This document shows positions 33,060 through 42,800 of a stretch of DNA of 64,000 nt, one piece after another (the stretch's first letter is position 1; every line of letters begins with the position of its first letter). The translations under genes were made by a program, and so were the position numbers. The notes under the pieces were generated by a model. It did no database searches. It saw nothing but the letters and a program-made list of their open reading frames with translations, and had not been told where the DNA came from. The stretch comes from Bradyrhizobium algeriense (lineage in GTDB: Bacteria > Pseudomonadota > Alphaproteobacteria > Rhizobiales > Xanthobacteraceae), in assembly GCF_036924595.1 (NCBI RefSeq), contig NZ_JAZHRV010000001.1, positions 3,038,001 through 3,102,000 of the forward strand. The letters run 5' to 3'.

Positions 33060-34289
33060 TCAGGCCGATTTCGCAAACACCACCTGACGCACGTCGATAT
33101 TTCCGGACAGGAACCCCGCCTCGCAGTAGGCGAGATAATACTCCCACAGCCGCCGGAAGCGGTCGTCGAAGCCCGATGGCGTCAGGTTGGGCCAGGCCGC
33201 GCGGAAATTGCTTCGCCAGATCGCAAGCGTCCTGGCATAATCTTGCCCGAAAATGCGTTCGCGGATGACGGGAACGCCGAAGCGTTCGCCGAGCGTTTTC
33301 AGGATCTGCGGCGAGGGTAGCATGCCGCCCGGAAACACGTAGCGCTGGATGAAATCGACTTCGCGGCGATAAGTCTGGAACAGGCTGTCCTGGATGGTGA
33401 TGGCCTGGATGCCGGCCAGCCCTCCGGGCAGCAGGCGGTCGCGCAACTGTGAAAAATATTTCGGCCAGAATTGCTCGCCGACCGCCTCGATCATCTCGAT
33501 CGAGGCGATCCGGTCGTAGCGGTCGCGCTCGTCGCGATAATCCTGCAGCTTGATCTCGACCTTGTCGCTGAGGCCCGCGTTATGAATGCGCGCCTGGGCA
33601 AAATCGCGCTGCTCCTTGCTGATGGTGAGGCCGACGACTTTGGCGCCGAACGTCTTGGCGGCATATTCGGCAAAGCCGCCCCATCCGCAGCCAATCTCCA
33701 GAAGCTTCTGGCCGGGCCGCAGATCGATAGCCTCGGCAAGCCGGCGGTACTTGTTGTGTTGGGCTGCGGTCAGGTCTGCCGTGTCGTCCTCGAACAGCGC
33801 GGACGAATAGGTCATGCTGGGATCGAGCCAGGCTGAATAGAACGCGTTGCCGATGTCGTAATGCGCATAGATGTTGCGGCGTGCCTGCCGCTTCGTATTG
33901 CGGTTGAGCCAATGTCTGACGGACTGGAAGGTGCGCGTCAGCGGGTTGCCGACCAGCATGGTCTGCATCCAGTTCTGATTGACGCAGAACAGATAGAGGA
34001 ATTGCGTGAGGTCGGGCGTGTCCCATTCACCGCGCAGATAGGCTTCGGCGATACCGATGTCGCCGCCGCGCAGCAGCCGTGAGGCGAAGCCGTAATCATA
34101 GATTGTCATGGCTGCGGCGGGGCCTGGCGTATTGCCGCCCAGCCGCACAACGCGGCCGTCGGCGAGGGTCACATCGAGCGTGCCGTGTTGCAGCTTTGAA
34201 CCAAAGCCCAGCGCCAGCCGGACCAGGCGGGGCAATTCCGGAAACGTCGCGTGTACGGTTTCCGATGTGACCGAAATCAACTCTGGCAT
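33060..34289 (-). CDS. cfa: Cyclopropane-fatty-acyl-phospholipid synthase family protein
   Basis: A 409-residue SAM-dependent methyltransferase of the CFA synthase family. Seen are the SAM-binding motif LLEIGCGWGGFAEYAAKTFG, the family segment HYDIGNAFYSAWLDPSMTYS, and QRYVFPGGMLPSP near the active site. It adds a methylene group across the double bond of membrane phospholipid acyl chains, or makes related methylated fatty acids. It is third in a tight operon after the FAD oxidoreductase and DUF1365 genes, a combination that recurs in alphaproteobacteria under stress sigma control. Confidence 0.9.
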   Translation of the reverse strand: MPELISVTSETVHATFPELPRLVRLALGFGSKLQHGTLDVTLADGRVVRLGGNTPGPAAAMTIYDYGFASRLLRGGDIGIAEAYLRGEWDTPDLTQFLYLFCVNQNWMQTMLVGNPLTRTFQSVRHWLNRNTKRQARRNIYAHYDIGNAFYSAWLDPSMTYSSALFEDDTADLTAAQHNKYRRLAEAIDLRPGQKLLEIGCGWGGFAEYAAKTFGAKVVGLTISKEQRDFAQARIHNAGLSDKVEIKLQDYRDERDRYDRIASIEMIEAVGEQFWPKYFSQLRDRLLPGGLAGIQAITIQDSLFQTYRREVDFIQRYVFPGGMLPSPQILKTLGERFGVPVIRERIFGQDYARTLAIWRSNFRAAWPNLTPSGFDDRFRRLWEYYLAYCEAGFLSGNIDVRQVVFAKSA

Positions 34290-34346
34290 GTGCGATCCAT
34301 CGAATGGCGGTTTACCCCGTGCTTCGCATGGCCGATCGACCCTGCT

Positions 34347-35204
34347 TCAATCCTTGGCACGGGTGGACAACGCCCGCGAAGTATAATCGGTGCCTTTGCC
34401 GGTCGCCAAGCTGGTATTGAAGGCCGCGGTGTGCCGCGGGACCAGCCTGGCGCCCTTAAGCCAGAGCCGCAGCGCCTCCCAGTGGATCGCCGCCATGATC
34501 TTCATTGTGACCAGCGGGAGGGCGACAAACGCGCGCAGCAACTCCTTGGTGTCGAGGGCGCGGTGGCTGCCATTGAAAGTTGCAGCGAGCAGGGGGCCTT
34601 CGCGGTCGGTTTCCAGAATTCGCAATTGCACGCGCTCGCCCGGCGGCAGCACGCGAAAATGGTAGCGCATCGCCATCCCGATGAAGGGCGAGACGTAGAA
34701 CAGCTTGTCCTGCTGCTGCCGCACGCCGGCGTCGCTGATTTCGCCCGGTGTCAGCGGCAGGACGTAAGGATGGATGTCGCCAAAGGTGTTGCGTACTTCA
34801 TAGATCAACAGCGCCAGCTCGCCATCAGCGCGATAGCAGAAATAGACCGAAAGCGGATTGAAGGTGTAGCCGAGCAGGCGGGGATAGCAGAGCAGCAGCA
34901 CCCGTCCGCCTTTCAGGTCGATGTTACGCTCGGCCGCGCAACGTTGCACGTAGGCGCGCACGGATGTTCCGTCCCGCTTGCCATGGTCGGCCTCGTGGAA
35001 ACTGTAAAGCGCCGCGCGGTTGACGCCGAACAGCGGCGATTGCCGGTCTGCGTCCGCCAGCCGGTCGAGATCGATTAGCAGGCTCATCACGCGATAGCTG
35101 AAGCGATGCCCGATCGGCTTCAGCCGTGCATGCATGACCTCACCGACGTAAAGCGCGGCCGCATCGGAGCAAGGTTGTTTGGGTCCAGCCGGTGTTGCGC
35201 GCAT
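34347..35204 (-). CDS. DUF1365 family protein
   Basis: A 285-residue DUF1365 protein: ALYVGEVMHARLKPIGHRFS, YRVMSLLIDLDRL, LLCYPRLLGYTFNPLSVYFC, YEVRNTFGDIHPYVLP and YVSPFIGMAMRYHFRV are the family blocks. The biochemical role is unknown, but the gene nearly always sits between a flavin amine-oxidase-like gene and a cfa-like gene, so a role in cyclopropane or other modified fatty acids is inferred. The ATG at 35204 lies two bases after the TAG of the upstream oxidoreductase; the longer frame reads back into that gene and is rejected. Confidence 0.88.
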   Translation of the reverse strand: MRATPAGPKQPCSDAAALYVGEVMHARLKPIGHRFSYRVMSLLIDLDRLADADRQSPLFGVNRAALYSFHEADHGKRDGTSVRAYVQRCAAERNIDLKGGRVLLLCYPRLLGYTFNPLSVYFCYRADGELALLIYEVRNTFGDIHPYVLPLTPGEISDAGVRQQQDKLFYVSPFIGMAMRYHFRVLPPGERVQLRILETDREGPLLAATFNGSHRALDTKELLRAFVALPLVTMKIMAAIHWEALRLWLKGARLVPRHTAAFNTSLATGKGTDYTSRALSTRAKD

Positions 35205-35206
35205 AA

Positions 35207-36532
35207 CTACTCCGCGGCTTCCGCCAGTCCGGGCAGCACTTGGCGCCATGGCGCCACCGCGCCGAGTGCTTCGGCGACTGAAAGGCCGGATCGCAAGCCG
35301 TCCTCGTGGAATCCGTATCCGGTCCACGCGCCGCAGAACCAGGTATGTCGCCGGCCCTGGATTTCGGGCAGGCGCTTCTGGGCAGCAAAGGCTGTGGCGT
35401 TATATTGCGGATGCTCGCACAGGTACTTGCCGAAGGTCAGTGCGGGGTCGGGCGCGACCGGCGGGTTGAGGCTGACGAATAACGGTCTGTCGTGATCGAT
35501 AGCCTGCAGCTCGTTCATCCAGTAGGTCACGGAGACGTTGTTATCCACGCTGTGATCGAGGCCCCCTTGGCGCGGCCAGCGCAGGAAATTCCACGAAGCC
35601 CAGGCGCGCCGGCGCTTCGGCATCAGCGCGGGATCGCGGTGCAGATAGATCGTGTTGGGGGAATAGCCGATCGCGCCCAGGATAGCGCGCTCGCGGTCGT
35701 CGGCATCCGACAGCATCGCCAGTGCCTGGTCGCTGTGGGAGGCGATCACGACATGATCGTAGCTGTCGGTCTTGCCGTGGCTGTCGTGGACGACGACGCC
35801 ATGCGCGGTACGCTCGATTGCCGTGACGGCGCAGCCAAGCCTGATCCGGTCGCGGAATGAAGCGGTCAGCTTTTCGACATAGTGCTGGCTGCCGCCTTTC
35901 ACGGTGCGCCAGACCGGGCGGTCATATTGCAGCAGGCGATGGTTGGCGAAGAAGGCGACGAAATTTTCGGCCGGGAAGTCCAGCATCTCGCTCGATGGCG
36001 CCGACCAGATCGCAGCGCCCATCGGCGCCAGATAATCGGTCAACAGCCGCGGCGCAAAATGGCGCGTGCGGAAATATTCGCCGAGCGTCAGCCCGGCCAG
36101 TTTTCCGGCCGCGTAATCCTCGATGCTCTGCTGGTTGAAGGTGATGATGTCGCGCAGCATCCAGAGATAGGAGGGCGACAGCAGGTTGCTGGCTTGTGCG
36201 AACAATCCGCGCGCGGTCTCGAACCAGTTGTTGCCGCCGCCTTTCCACTCGAAGCGGCCGGTGTCCGCCGTCACCGCAAAGCTCATGCAGCTTTCGACGG
36301 TCTCGACGCCGAGATGGGCGAACAGTGCCGTCAGGTCCGGATAGTTCAGTTCATTGTAGACGATGAAGCCGATGTCGACCGCAAGCCGCGTGCCGTCATG
36401 GTCGATGCTGACGGTGTGGCTGTGGCCGCCGGGCCTGAGTTCGCGGTCGTACACGGTGACCGGATAATGTTTCGATAAGGTCCAGGCCGCGGCATTGCCA
36501 CTGATTCCCGTCCCGACCACCGCGACCCGCAT
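35207..36532 (-). CDS. FAD-dependent oxidoreductase (flavin amine oxidase type)
   Basis: A 441-residue flavoprotein. The dinucleotide-binding motif VAVVGTGISGNAAAWTL is at residues 3-19 and the adjacent second motif is YDRELRPGGHSHTVSID. Later blocks are VDIGFIVYNELNYPDLTALF and TWFCGAWTGYGFHEDGLRSG, the latter being the C-terminal FAD-binding segment. The closest type is the NAD/FAD-binding protein found with DUF1365 and cfa. In Rhodobacter, enzymes of this kind are linked to desaturation of methylated fatty acids on the way to furan fatty acids; applying that here is inference. It is the first gene of the operon. Confidence 0.88.
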   Translation of the reverse strand: MRVAVVGTGISGNAAAWTLSKHYPVTVYDRELRPGGHSHTVSIDHDGTRLAVDIGFIVYNELNYPDLTALFAHLGVETVESCMSFAVTADTGRFEWKGGGNNWFETARGLFAQASNLLSPSYLWMLRDIITFNQQSIEDYAAGKLAGLTLGEYFRTRHFAPRLLTDYLAPMGAAIWSAPSSEMLDFPAENFVAFFANHRLLQYDRPVWRTVKGGSQHYVEKLTASFRDRIRLGCAVTAIERTAHGVVVHDSHGKTDSYDHVVIASHSDQALAMLSDADDRERAILGAIGYSPNTIYLHRDPALMPKRRRAWASWNFLRWPRQGGLDHSVDNNVSVTYWMNELQAIDHDRPLFVSLNPPVAPDPALTFGKYLCEHPQYNATAFAAQKRLPEIQGRRHTWFCGAWTGYGFHEDGLRSGLSVAEALGAVAPWRQVLPGLAEAAE

Positions 36533-36937
36533 TTTTGGCCCTCCATGGCACGCTGCGAGATACGGAGGGCTGTTCCCGGAGTTTCAAATCGGCCACAGGG
36601 CGCGGATCAGCTTGCAGGACAGGCTGATGCGGGACGTCAGAACAGGGAAAAACCGAAGGAAAACCCCATGAAATCTTCGTAAGATTTCGGCGGTCCTGCC
36701 GCGTCCCGACATCGCTCCAAGCCCTATAAATAAGGGGAAGCGAGCAATTTACTGCCTGTTTTTCTCACCCGAACGGACGGTCGGCGCAGGGCCGCGCGGG
36801 GCTGTCCGCGCCCCAGTCCCAAGGCTAGTATGATTCCCGAGGTTCCAACGGAAGCATCACCCCGTGAACGTATCGCAGGCCATCAGGAGAAGCGCTCGCC
36901 GTGCGCCGGGCCGGGATTTGCCCGGTGGAGAACGGGT
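36533..36937. other. Divergent regulatory region between the FAD operon and the RND operon
   Basis: About 400 bases without a convincing gene. It contains a perfect 19-base palindrome (36670-36688) and must hold promoters for both operons. An in-frame ATG at 36830 extends the efflux gene, but the extension lacks coding character. Confidence 0.5.
36670..36688. promoter_or_regulatory. Perfect palindrome gaaatctt-cgt-aagatttc
   Basis: Eight-base perfect arms around a 3-base centre, between two divergent operons. It lies 138 bases from the FAD oxidoreductase start and about 250 from the NodT start. The symmetry suits a dimeric regulator. No regulator gene is adjacent, so the binding protein is unknown. 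Confidence 0.45.
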
Positions 36938-38425
36938 GTGACCCAGCGAATTGCAACTGCTGCGATGGAAGGCTGGCCCGCTCTTGTCCCCGGCGGCAAG
37001 CGGCTGGCGCGATCGCTTGCGGTGCTTGGCCTCGTCGCCGCGTCCTCCGGTTGCATCCTGACCAAGGATCTTCCCGATCCCGCGCTCGACGTCCCCGAAG
37101 GCTACAAGGCGGCGCGGCTTTCGAAGGCCGCCGACGCGCTGCCGACGCTCGACTGGTGGCGCGGCTTTCGCTCGCGCGAGCTGACGGGCCTGATGGAAGA
37201 GGCGCAGACCGTCAATCTGGACATTGCGGCGGCCACCGCGCGGTTCAAGCAGGCCGATGCGCAGGCGCGAATCGCCGGCGCGGCGCTGCTGCCTACTCTC
37301 AGCGGCAGCGGCTCGGAGAGCTATTCCCGGACCTCCGGATCGAGCGCCAGCGGCTTGAGCATTGGCGGCCGTGAGGTGGTCAATTATTCGGCCTCGCTGA
37401 GCGCCAGTTACGAGCTGGACTTCTGGGGCAAGAACCGCGACGCCGCGCAGGCCGCGGAGGAGACCGCAATCGCCAACCGCTTCGACCGCGATGTCGTCGC
37501 GCTGACCACGCTGACGACGGTTGCGAATGCCTATTTCCAGGTGCTAACCGCGCAGGACCGGCTTCGGACCGCACAGCAGAACATCGCCAGCGCCGAGCGC
37601 ATCCTCAACGCCATCCGCGACCGCTTCAAAGCCGGGACCGGCACCGACCTCGACGTCGCGCAGCAGGAGAGTGTGGTCGCCAACCAGCGCGCGCAAGTGC
37701 CACCGCTGAAACAGACGCTCGACCAGAACATCAACGCGCTGGCAACCCTGGTGTCGCGGCCGCCGGAATCCGTTCGCGTCAAGGGCGGGTCACTCAACCA
37801 GATCGGTTCGCCGCGGGTCACGCCCGGCCTGCCGTCGGAGTTGCTGACGCAGCGCCCTGACATCCGCCGACAGGAAGCGCAGCTTGCCTCGGCGACCGCC
37901 AATGTCGGCAATGCCCGCGCGCAGTTCTTTCCAAGTATCCAATTGACCGGGCAGGGTGGCTATCAAAGCTCGGCGCTGTCCTCGCTGTTTCAGCCGCACG
38001 CCGCCTTCTTCAGCATGGTCGGCAGCCTGACCCAGCCGATCTTCGACGGCGGCAGGATCCTCGGCAATTTCGAGTTCACCAAGGCGCGGCAGGACGAGTT
38101 GCTGCAGATCTATCGCAAGACCGTGGTGCAGGCCTTTGCCGATGTCGACAATGCCCTGTACTCGATCCGCCAGACCACGGAGAGGCTGCGGCTGCAGCGC
38201 GAAGTGGTGGCGGCATCGCGGCGGGCCTTCCAGCTTGCCGAGCAGCAGTTGCGGGCTGGAACCGCCGATATCGTAACTGTGCTAAATACGCAGACGACGT
38301 TATTCCAGGCGGAGGATTTGCTGTGGCAGGCCCAACTGGCCCGGCTGCAGGCGATCGTCAGCCTCTATCAGGCGCTGGGGGGCGGCTGGGAGCCCAGGAT
38401 GGAAAGGCCGGTCGATGCTCTTTAA
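36938..38425 (+). CDS. NodT-family outer-membrane efflux lipoprotein
   Basis: A 495-residue TolC-like channel. The start is GTG at 36938, with GGAG seven bases upstream, giving a lipoprotein signal that ends in SSGC (VLGLVAASSGCILTKDLPDP). The two OEP repeats contain SASLSASYELDFWGKNRDAA and TLTQPIFDGGR-like blocks, with long coiled coils (TAQDRLRTAQQNIASAERIL; GTADIVTVLNTQTTLFQAED). It serves as the outer-membrane duct for the RND pumps encoded downstream. It overlaps the next gene by 11 bases, implying coupling. A separate TolC is encoded at 57548, so this is a dedicated channel. Confidence 0.9.
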   Translation: MTQRIATAAMEGWPALVPGGKRLARSLAVLGLVAASSGCILTKDLPDPALDVPEGYKAARLSKAADALPTLDWWRGFRSRELTGLMEEAQTVNLDIAAATARFKQADAQARIAGAALLPTLSGSGSESYSRTSGSSASGLSIGGREVVNYSASLSASYELDFWGKNRDAAQAAEETAIANRFDRDVVALTTLTTVANAYFQVLTAQDRLRTAQQNIASAERILNAIRDRFKAGTGTDLDVAQQESVVANQRAQVPPLKQTLDQNINALATLVSRPPESVRVKGGSLNQIGSPRVTPGLPSELLTQRPDIRRQEAQLASATANVGNARAQFFPSIQLTGQGGYQSSALSSLFQPHAAFFSMVGSLTQPIFDGGRILGNFEFTKARQDELLQIYRKTVVQAFADVDNALYSIRQTTERLRLQREVVAASRRAFQLAEQQLRAGTADIVTVLNTQTTLFQAEDLLWQAQLARLQAIVSLYQALGGGWEPRMERPVDAL

Positions 38426-39809
38426 GCCGGAAGATGACAAACCGAAGACGGCTGGCAAGCGCGTCGCGCGCGGCATTGGCCGGCGGATGGTGTCGCTGAC
38501 GATCACGCTATTGATCCTCGGCGGGCTCGGCTATCTCGGCTGGTACGCCTTTCAGCAGAAACAGAATGGCCGTGGCGGGCCCGGTGCGCGCCCCGACCTG
38601 CCGGTGCCGGTGCTGGCGGCTGTGCCGCGGACGCAGGATGTGCCTGTGTACCTCGATGCTGTGGGCTCGGTTCGCGCGTTGAACAACGTTATCGTGCGCG
38701 CTCAGGTCGACGGCAAGCTGATCAAGGTGAATTTCGTCGAGGGCCAGGACGTCAAGCAGGGCGACGTGCTCGCCGAGATCGATCCCGTGATCTACCAGGC
38801 CCAGTACGATCAGGCGGTGGCCAAGAAGGCGCAGGACGAGGCGCTGCTCGCCAACCAGAAGCTCGATCTGGCGCGCTATCAGCAACTCGCCGCGTCGAAT
38901 GCCGGCTCCAAGCAGCAGGCCGATACGCAGCGCGCGGTGGTCGCCCAGCAGGAAGCGCTGGTGCAGGCCGACCAGGCCGCGATCGACAATGCGCGGGCGA
39001 TGCTCGGCTATACGAAGGTCATCGCGCCGCTGACGGGACGCGCCGGCCTGCGCCAGGTCGACCAGGGCAACATTATCCGCGCCGCTGATGCGACCGGCCT
39101 CGTCATCCTGACGCAGTTGCAGCCGATCGCGGTGCAGTTCAGCCTGCCGCAGCAGCAGATCGTGCGGGTCAACGCCGCCGCCGCCAAGGGCGTGCTGGCG
39201 GTGGACGTGTTCGGCAATGACGGCGTCACCGTCGTCGATACAGGTACGCTCAAGGGCATCGACAACCAGGTCGATCCAACCACGGGCACGCTGAAGCTGA
39301 AGGCCGAATTTCCGAACGCCAAGTTCCAGCTCTGGCCCGGACAGTTCGTCAATGTGCGGCTGAAGGTCGAAACGCTGGAGAAGGCGATCGTCGTGCCGGC
39401 GTCAGCCGTACAGCGCGGCCCTGTCGGGACGTTCAGCTATGTGATCGGCCCCGACAATGTCGCGACCGCCAAGCCGGTCGTGGTGACGCAGCAGAACGAA
39501 AACGACGCCGTGATCGCGAGCGGCCTTTCGATCTCCGACCGCGTCGTGACCACGGGCTTTGCCAATCTGTCCGACGGCGCCAAGGTTCTGATCGGCACCG
39601 ACGACCGGGCGCCGACCGCGGACCTCGCGCCGCGCAAGCGCAGCCGCAGCCCCGATGCCAAGGGAGATGCCAAGGGAGAGCCCAAGGGTGCTCAGGGCAA
39701 GGATGGCGAGCACCGCGGCAAGCGCGAGCGCGGCGAAGGCGATCAGAAGGGACAAACCGGCCCGGCACCAGCCGAGCCGTCGGGCGGCGCTGCGAAGTCG
39801 CAGCCATGA
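38415..39809 (+). CDS. RND membrane fusion protein (MdtA-like)
   Basis: A 464-residue periplasmic adaptor anchored by residues 26-45 (SLTITLLILGGLGYLGWYAF). It has a lipoyl domain (AQVDGKLIKVNFVEGQDVKQ, GDVLAEIDPVIYQAQYDQAV), an alpha hairpin (AQDEALLANQKLDLARYQQL), the beta barrel (TGTLKLKAEFPNAKFQLWPG) and the end piece VVTTGFANLSDGAKVLIG. A long charged, low-complexity tail (residues about 405-464, rich in Lys, Gly, Glu) is unusual in this family and probably disordered. It connects the NodT channel with the two RND pumps. Confidence 0.92.
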   Translation: MLFKPEDDKPKTAGKRVARGIGRRMVSLTITLLILGGLGYLGWYAFQQKQNGRGGPGARPDLPVPVLAAVPRTQDVPVYLDAVGSVRALNNVIVRAQVDGKLIKVNFVEGQDVKQGDVLAEIDPVIYQAQYDQAVAKKAQDEALLANQKLDLARYQQLAASNAGSKQQADTQRAVVAQQEALVQADQAAIDNARAMLGYTKVIAPLTGRAGLRQVDQGNIIRAADATGLVILTQLQPIAVQFSLPQQQIVRVNAAAAKGVLAVDVFGNDGVTVVDTGTLKGIDNQVDPTTGTLKLKAEFPNAKFQLWPGQFVNVRLKVETLEKAIVVPASAVQRGPVGTFSYVIGPDNVATAKPVVVTQQNENDAVIASGLSISDRVVTTGFANLSDGAKVLIGTDDRAPTADLAPRKRSRSPDAKGDAKGEPKGAQGKDGEHRGKRERGEGDQKGQTGPAPAEPSGGAAKSQP

Positions 39810-39854
39810 TCGACGCCGCACGCCTGAAATGAATTCGCAAGTGAGGACGCAACC

Positions 39855-42800
39855 ATGAGCGTCTCCGAACCGTTCATCCGCCGGCCGATCGCGACCTCGT
39901 TGTTGGGGATCGCGCTGATGATCGGCGGTGCGCTCGGCTACTGGGCGCTGCCGGTATCGGCGCTGCCGCAGGTCGATTTTCCGACCGTGCAGGTGACGAC
40001 GCAACTGCCGGGCGCGAGCCCCGACGTGATCGCATCCCTGATCACGGCGCCGCTGGAGCGCCAGCTCGGACAGATTCCGTCGCTGTCGTCGATGCAGTCG
40101 ACCTCTTCGTTCGGCGTCAGCCAGATCTCGCTACAGTTCGACCTCAACCGCGACATCGATGGCGCCACCCAGGACGTCCAGGCCGCGATCAATGCCGCCG
40201 CCGGGATACTGCCGAAAAACCTGCCTTATCCGCCGACCTACGCCAAGGTGAACCCGGCGGATGCGCCGGTCCTGACACTGGCGCTGACGTCGGAGACGAT
40301 TTCGCTGCGCGCGATGAGCGATATCGCCGACACCATCCTGGGCCAGCGGCTCAGCCAGATTTCCGGCGTCGGGCGCGTTGCAATCCTCGGCGGGCTCAAG
40401 CCTGCGGTGCGGGTGCAGGCCGATCTGGCGCGGCTCGCCGCCTACGGCATCTCGATGGAGGATCTGCGCAACGCCATCGCGGGCGCCAACGTGTCGGGGC
40501 CAAAGGGATCGCTCGACGGCGCGCAGCAGGCCTACACCATCGCCGCCAACGACCAGATCGCGGCGGCGGAAGCTTACAAGCCGATCATCATCGCCTATCG
40601 CAACGGTTCGCCGGTCACGATCGGCGACGTCGCCATCATCATCGACGGGCTGGAGAACGACCGGACCGGCGGCTGGTATCAGGGCACGCCGGCCGTGATC
40701 ATCGACATCCAGCGGCAACCCGGCGCCAACGTGATCGAGGTGGTCCGGCAGATCCGCGCGGAAATTCCCAAGGTGCAGCGCGCGATCCCGGCCGGCGTCA
40801 ATCTGACCATCGTCTCCGACCGCACCGTCACCATTCGCGCCTCGGTGCACGACGTCCAGTTCACGCTGATCCTTTCCGTGGTGCTGGTGACGCTGGTGGT
40901 GCTGCTGTTCCTGCGGTCGCTGCGCGCGACCCTGATTGCGGGCGTGGCGCTGCCGCTGTCGCTGATCACCAGCTTCGGCATCATGTATTTTTCGGGCTTC
41001 AGCCTCGACAATCTGTCGCTGATGGCGCTGACAATCGGCACGGGGTTCGTGGTCGATGACGCCATCGTGATGATCGAGAACATCGTCCGCCACATGGAGA
41101 ACGGCGAATCCGTCATGGAGGCGTCGCTCAAGGGCGCCAGCGAAATCGGCTTCACCGTGATTTCGCTGACGGTGTCGCTGATCGCGGTGTTCATCCCGCT
41201 ATTGTTCATGTCCGGGCTGGTCGGGCGCATGTTCCGCGAATTCGCGCTCACGCTGACGATCGCGGTGGTGACGTCGGCGATCGTGTCGCTGACGCTGACG
41301 CCGATGATGTGCTCGCGGCTGCTCAAGCATGTCGGCGAGGAGATGACGGTCCCGGGGCTCGCCGCCGTCAGCCGTGGTATCGACCACATGGTCGCCTTCT
41401 ACCATCGCACGCTGCTGTGGGTGCTGCAGCGCCAGCGCGCGACTTTGATTGTAACGTTCGCCACCATCGCGGCGACCCTCGTGATGTACGTGATCGCGCC
41501 GAAGGGCTTTTTGCCGCTGCAGGACACCGCGTCGATCACCGCAGTGACTGAGGCCGGGCCCGACGTTTCCTTTGCCGAGATGCAAAGCCGGCAGGCGGCG
41601 GCAGCGGCTGCGATCCAGGCCGATCCTGACGTCGTCGGCGTGGTCTCCGTGATCGGGGCGGGCTCGGTCAACCCGACCACCAATGTCGGACGCCTGGTGA
41701 TGACGCTTAGGCCACGCGGCGAGCGGCACGACGACATTTCCGTCGTGGTCGATAGGCTGAAGCAACGCACCGCGTCGATCCCCGGCATGACCATCTATTT
41801 CCAGCCGGTGCAGGACGTGCAGATCTCGACCCAGTCGAGCCGCTCGCAGTACCAGTATACGCTGACCGGCACCGATGCGGCGCAGGTCTCGCTGTGGTCG
41901 CAGAAGCTGATTGCCGAAATGCGCCGCGATCCGCTGTTCCGCGACGTCTCGTCGGAAGCGCAGGAAGGCGGCTTGCGCGCTGCGCTCGACATTAACCGGC
42001 AGCGCGCCGGTCAACTCGGCGTCAGCATCCAGGCGGTCAACGACACCCTCAACGACGCCTTCGCACAGCGGCAGATTTCGACGATCTACGGCCAGGCCAA
42101 CCAGTATCGCGTGGTGCTGGAGGCGATGCCGATGTACCAGCGCGATCCGTCGATCCTCTCGAAGCTCTATCTACCGGGGGCCGCGAGTACGACCGCAGGC
42201 GCGCCCGGCGCCCAGGTGCCGCTGTCGGCGGTGGCGACGCTCACCCGCACCACCGCGCCACTGGCGATTTCGCATCTTGCGCAGTTTCCAGCCGTCTCGC
42301 TCAGTTTCAACCTCGCGCCCGGCGAGGCGCTGGGCGATGCCGTCGACGCGGTCAAGAAGATCGAGACCAATATCGGCATGCCCGGCAGCATCGTCGGCGT
42401 CTATGCCGGCGATGCGGCCGAGTTCTCGAAATCGCTGGCCGGCCAGCCATGGCTCATTCTGGCGGCGATCGTCACCATCTACATCGTGCTCGGCGTGCTC
42501 TACGAGAGCTACATCCACCCAATCACCATTCTCTCGACGCTGCCGTCCGCAGGCGTCGGCGCCATTCTGGCGTTGATGCTGTTCGGGCAGGATCTGTCGG
42601 TGATCGGCCTGATCGGCATCATTCTATTGATGGGCATCGTCAAGAAGAACGCGATCATGATGATCGACTTCGCATTGGAGGCGGAGCGGCATCAGGGCAT
42701 GTCGCCTAATGAAGCCATCGTGCAGGCCTGCCTGTTGCGCTTCCGTCCGATCATGATGACGACGCTGGCCGCGCTGTTCGGCGCGCTGCCGCTGGCGATC

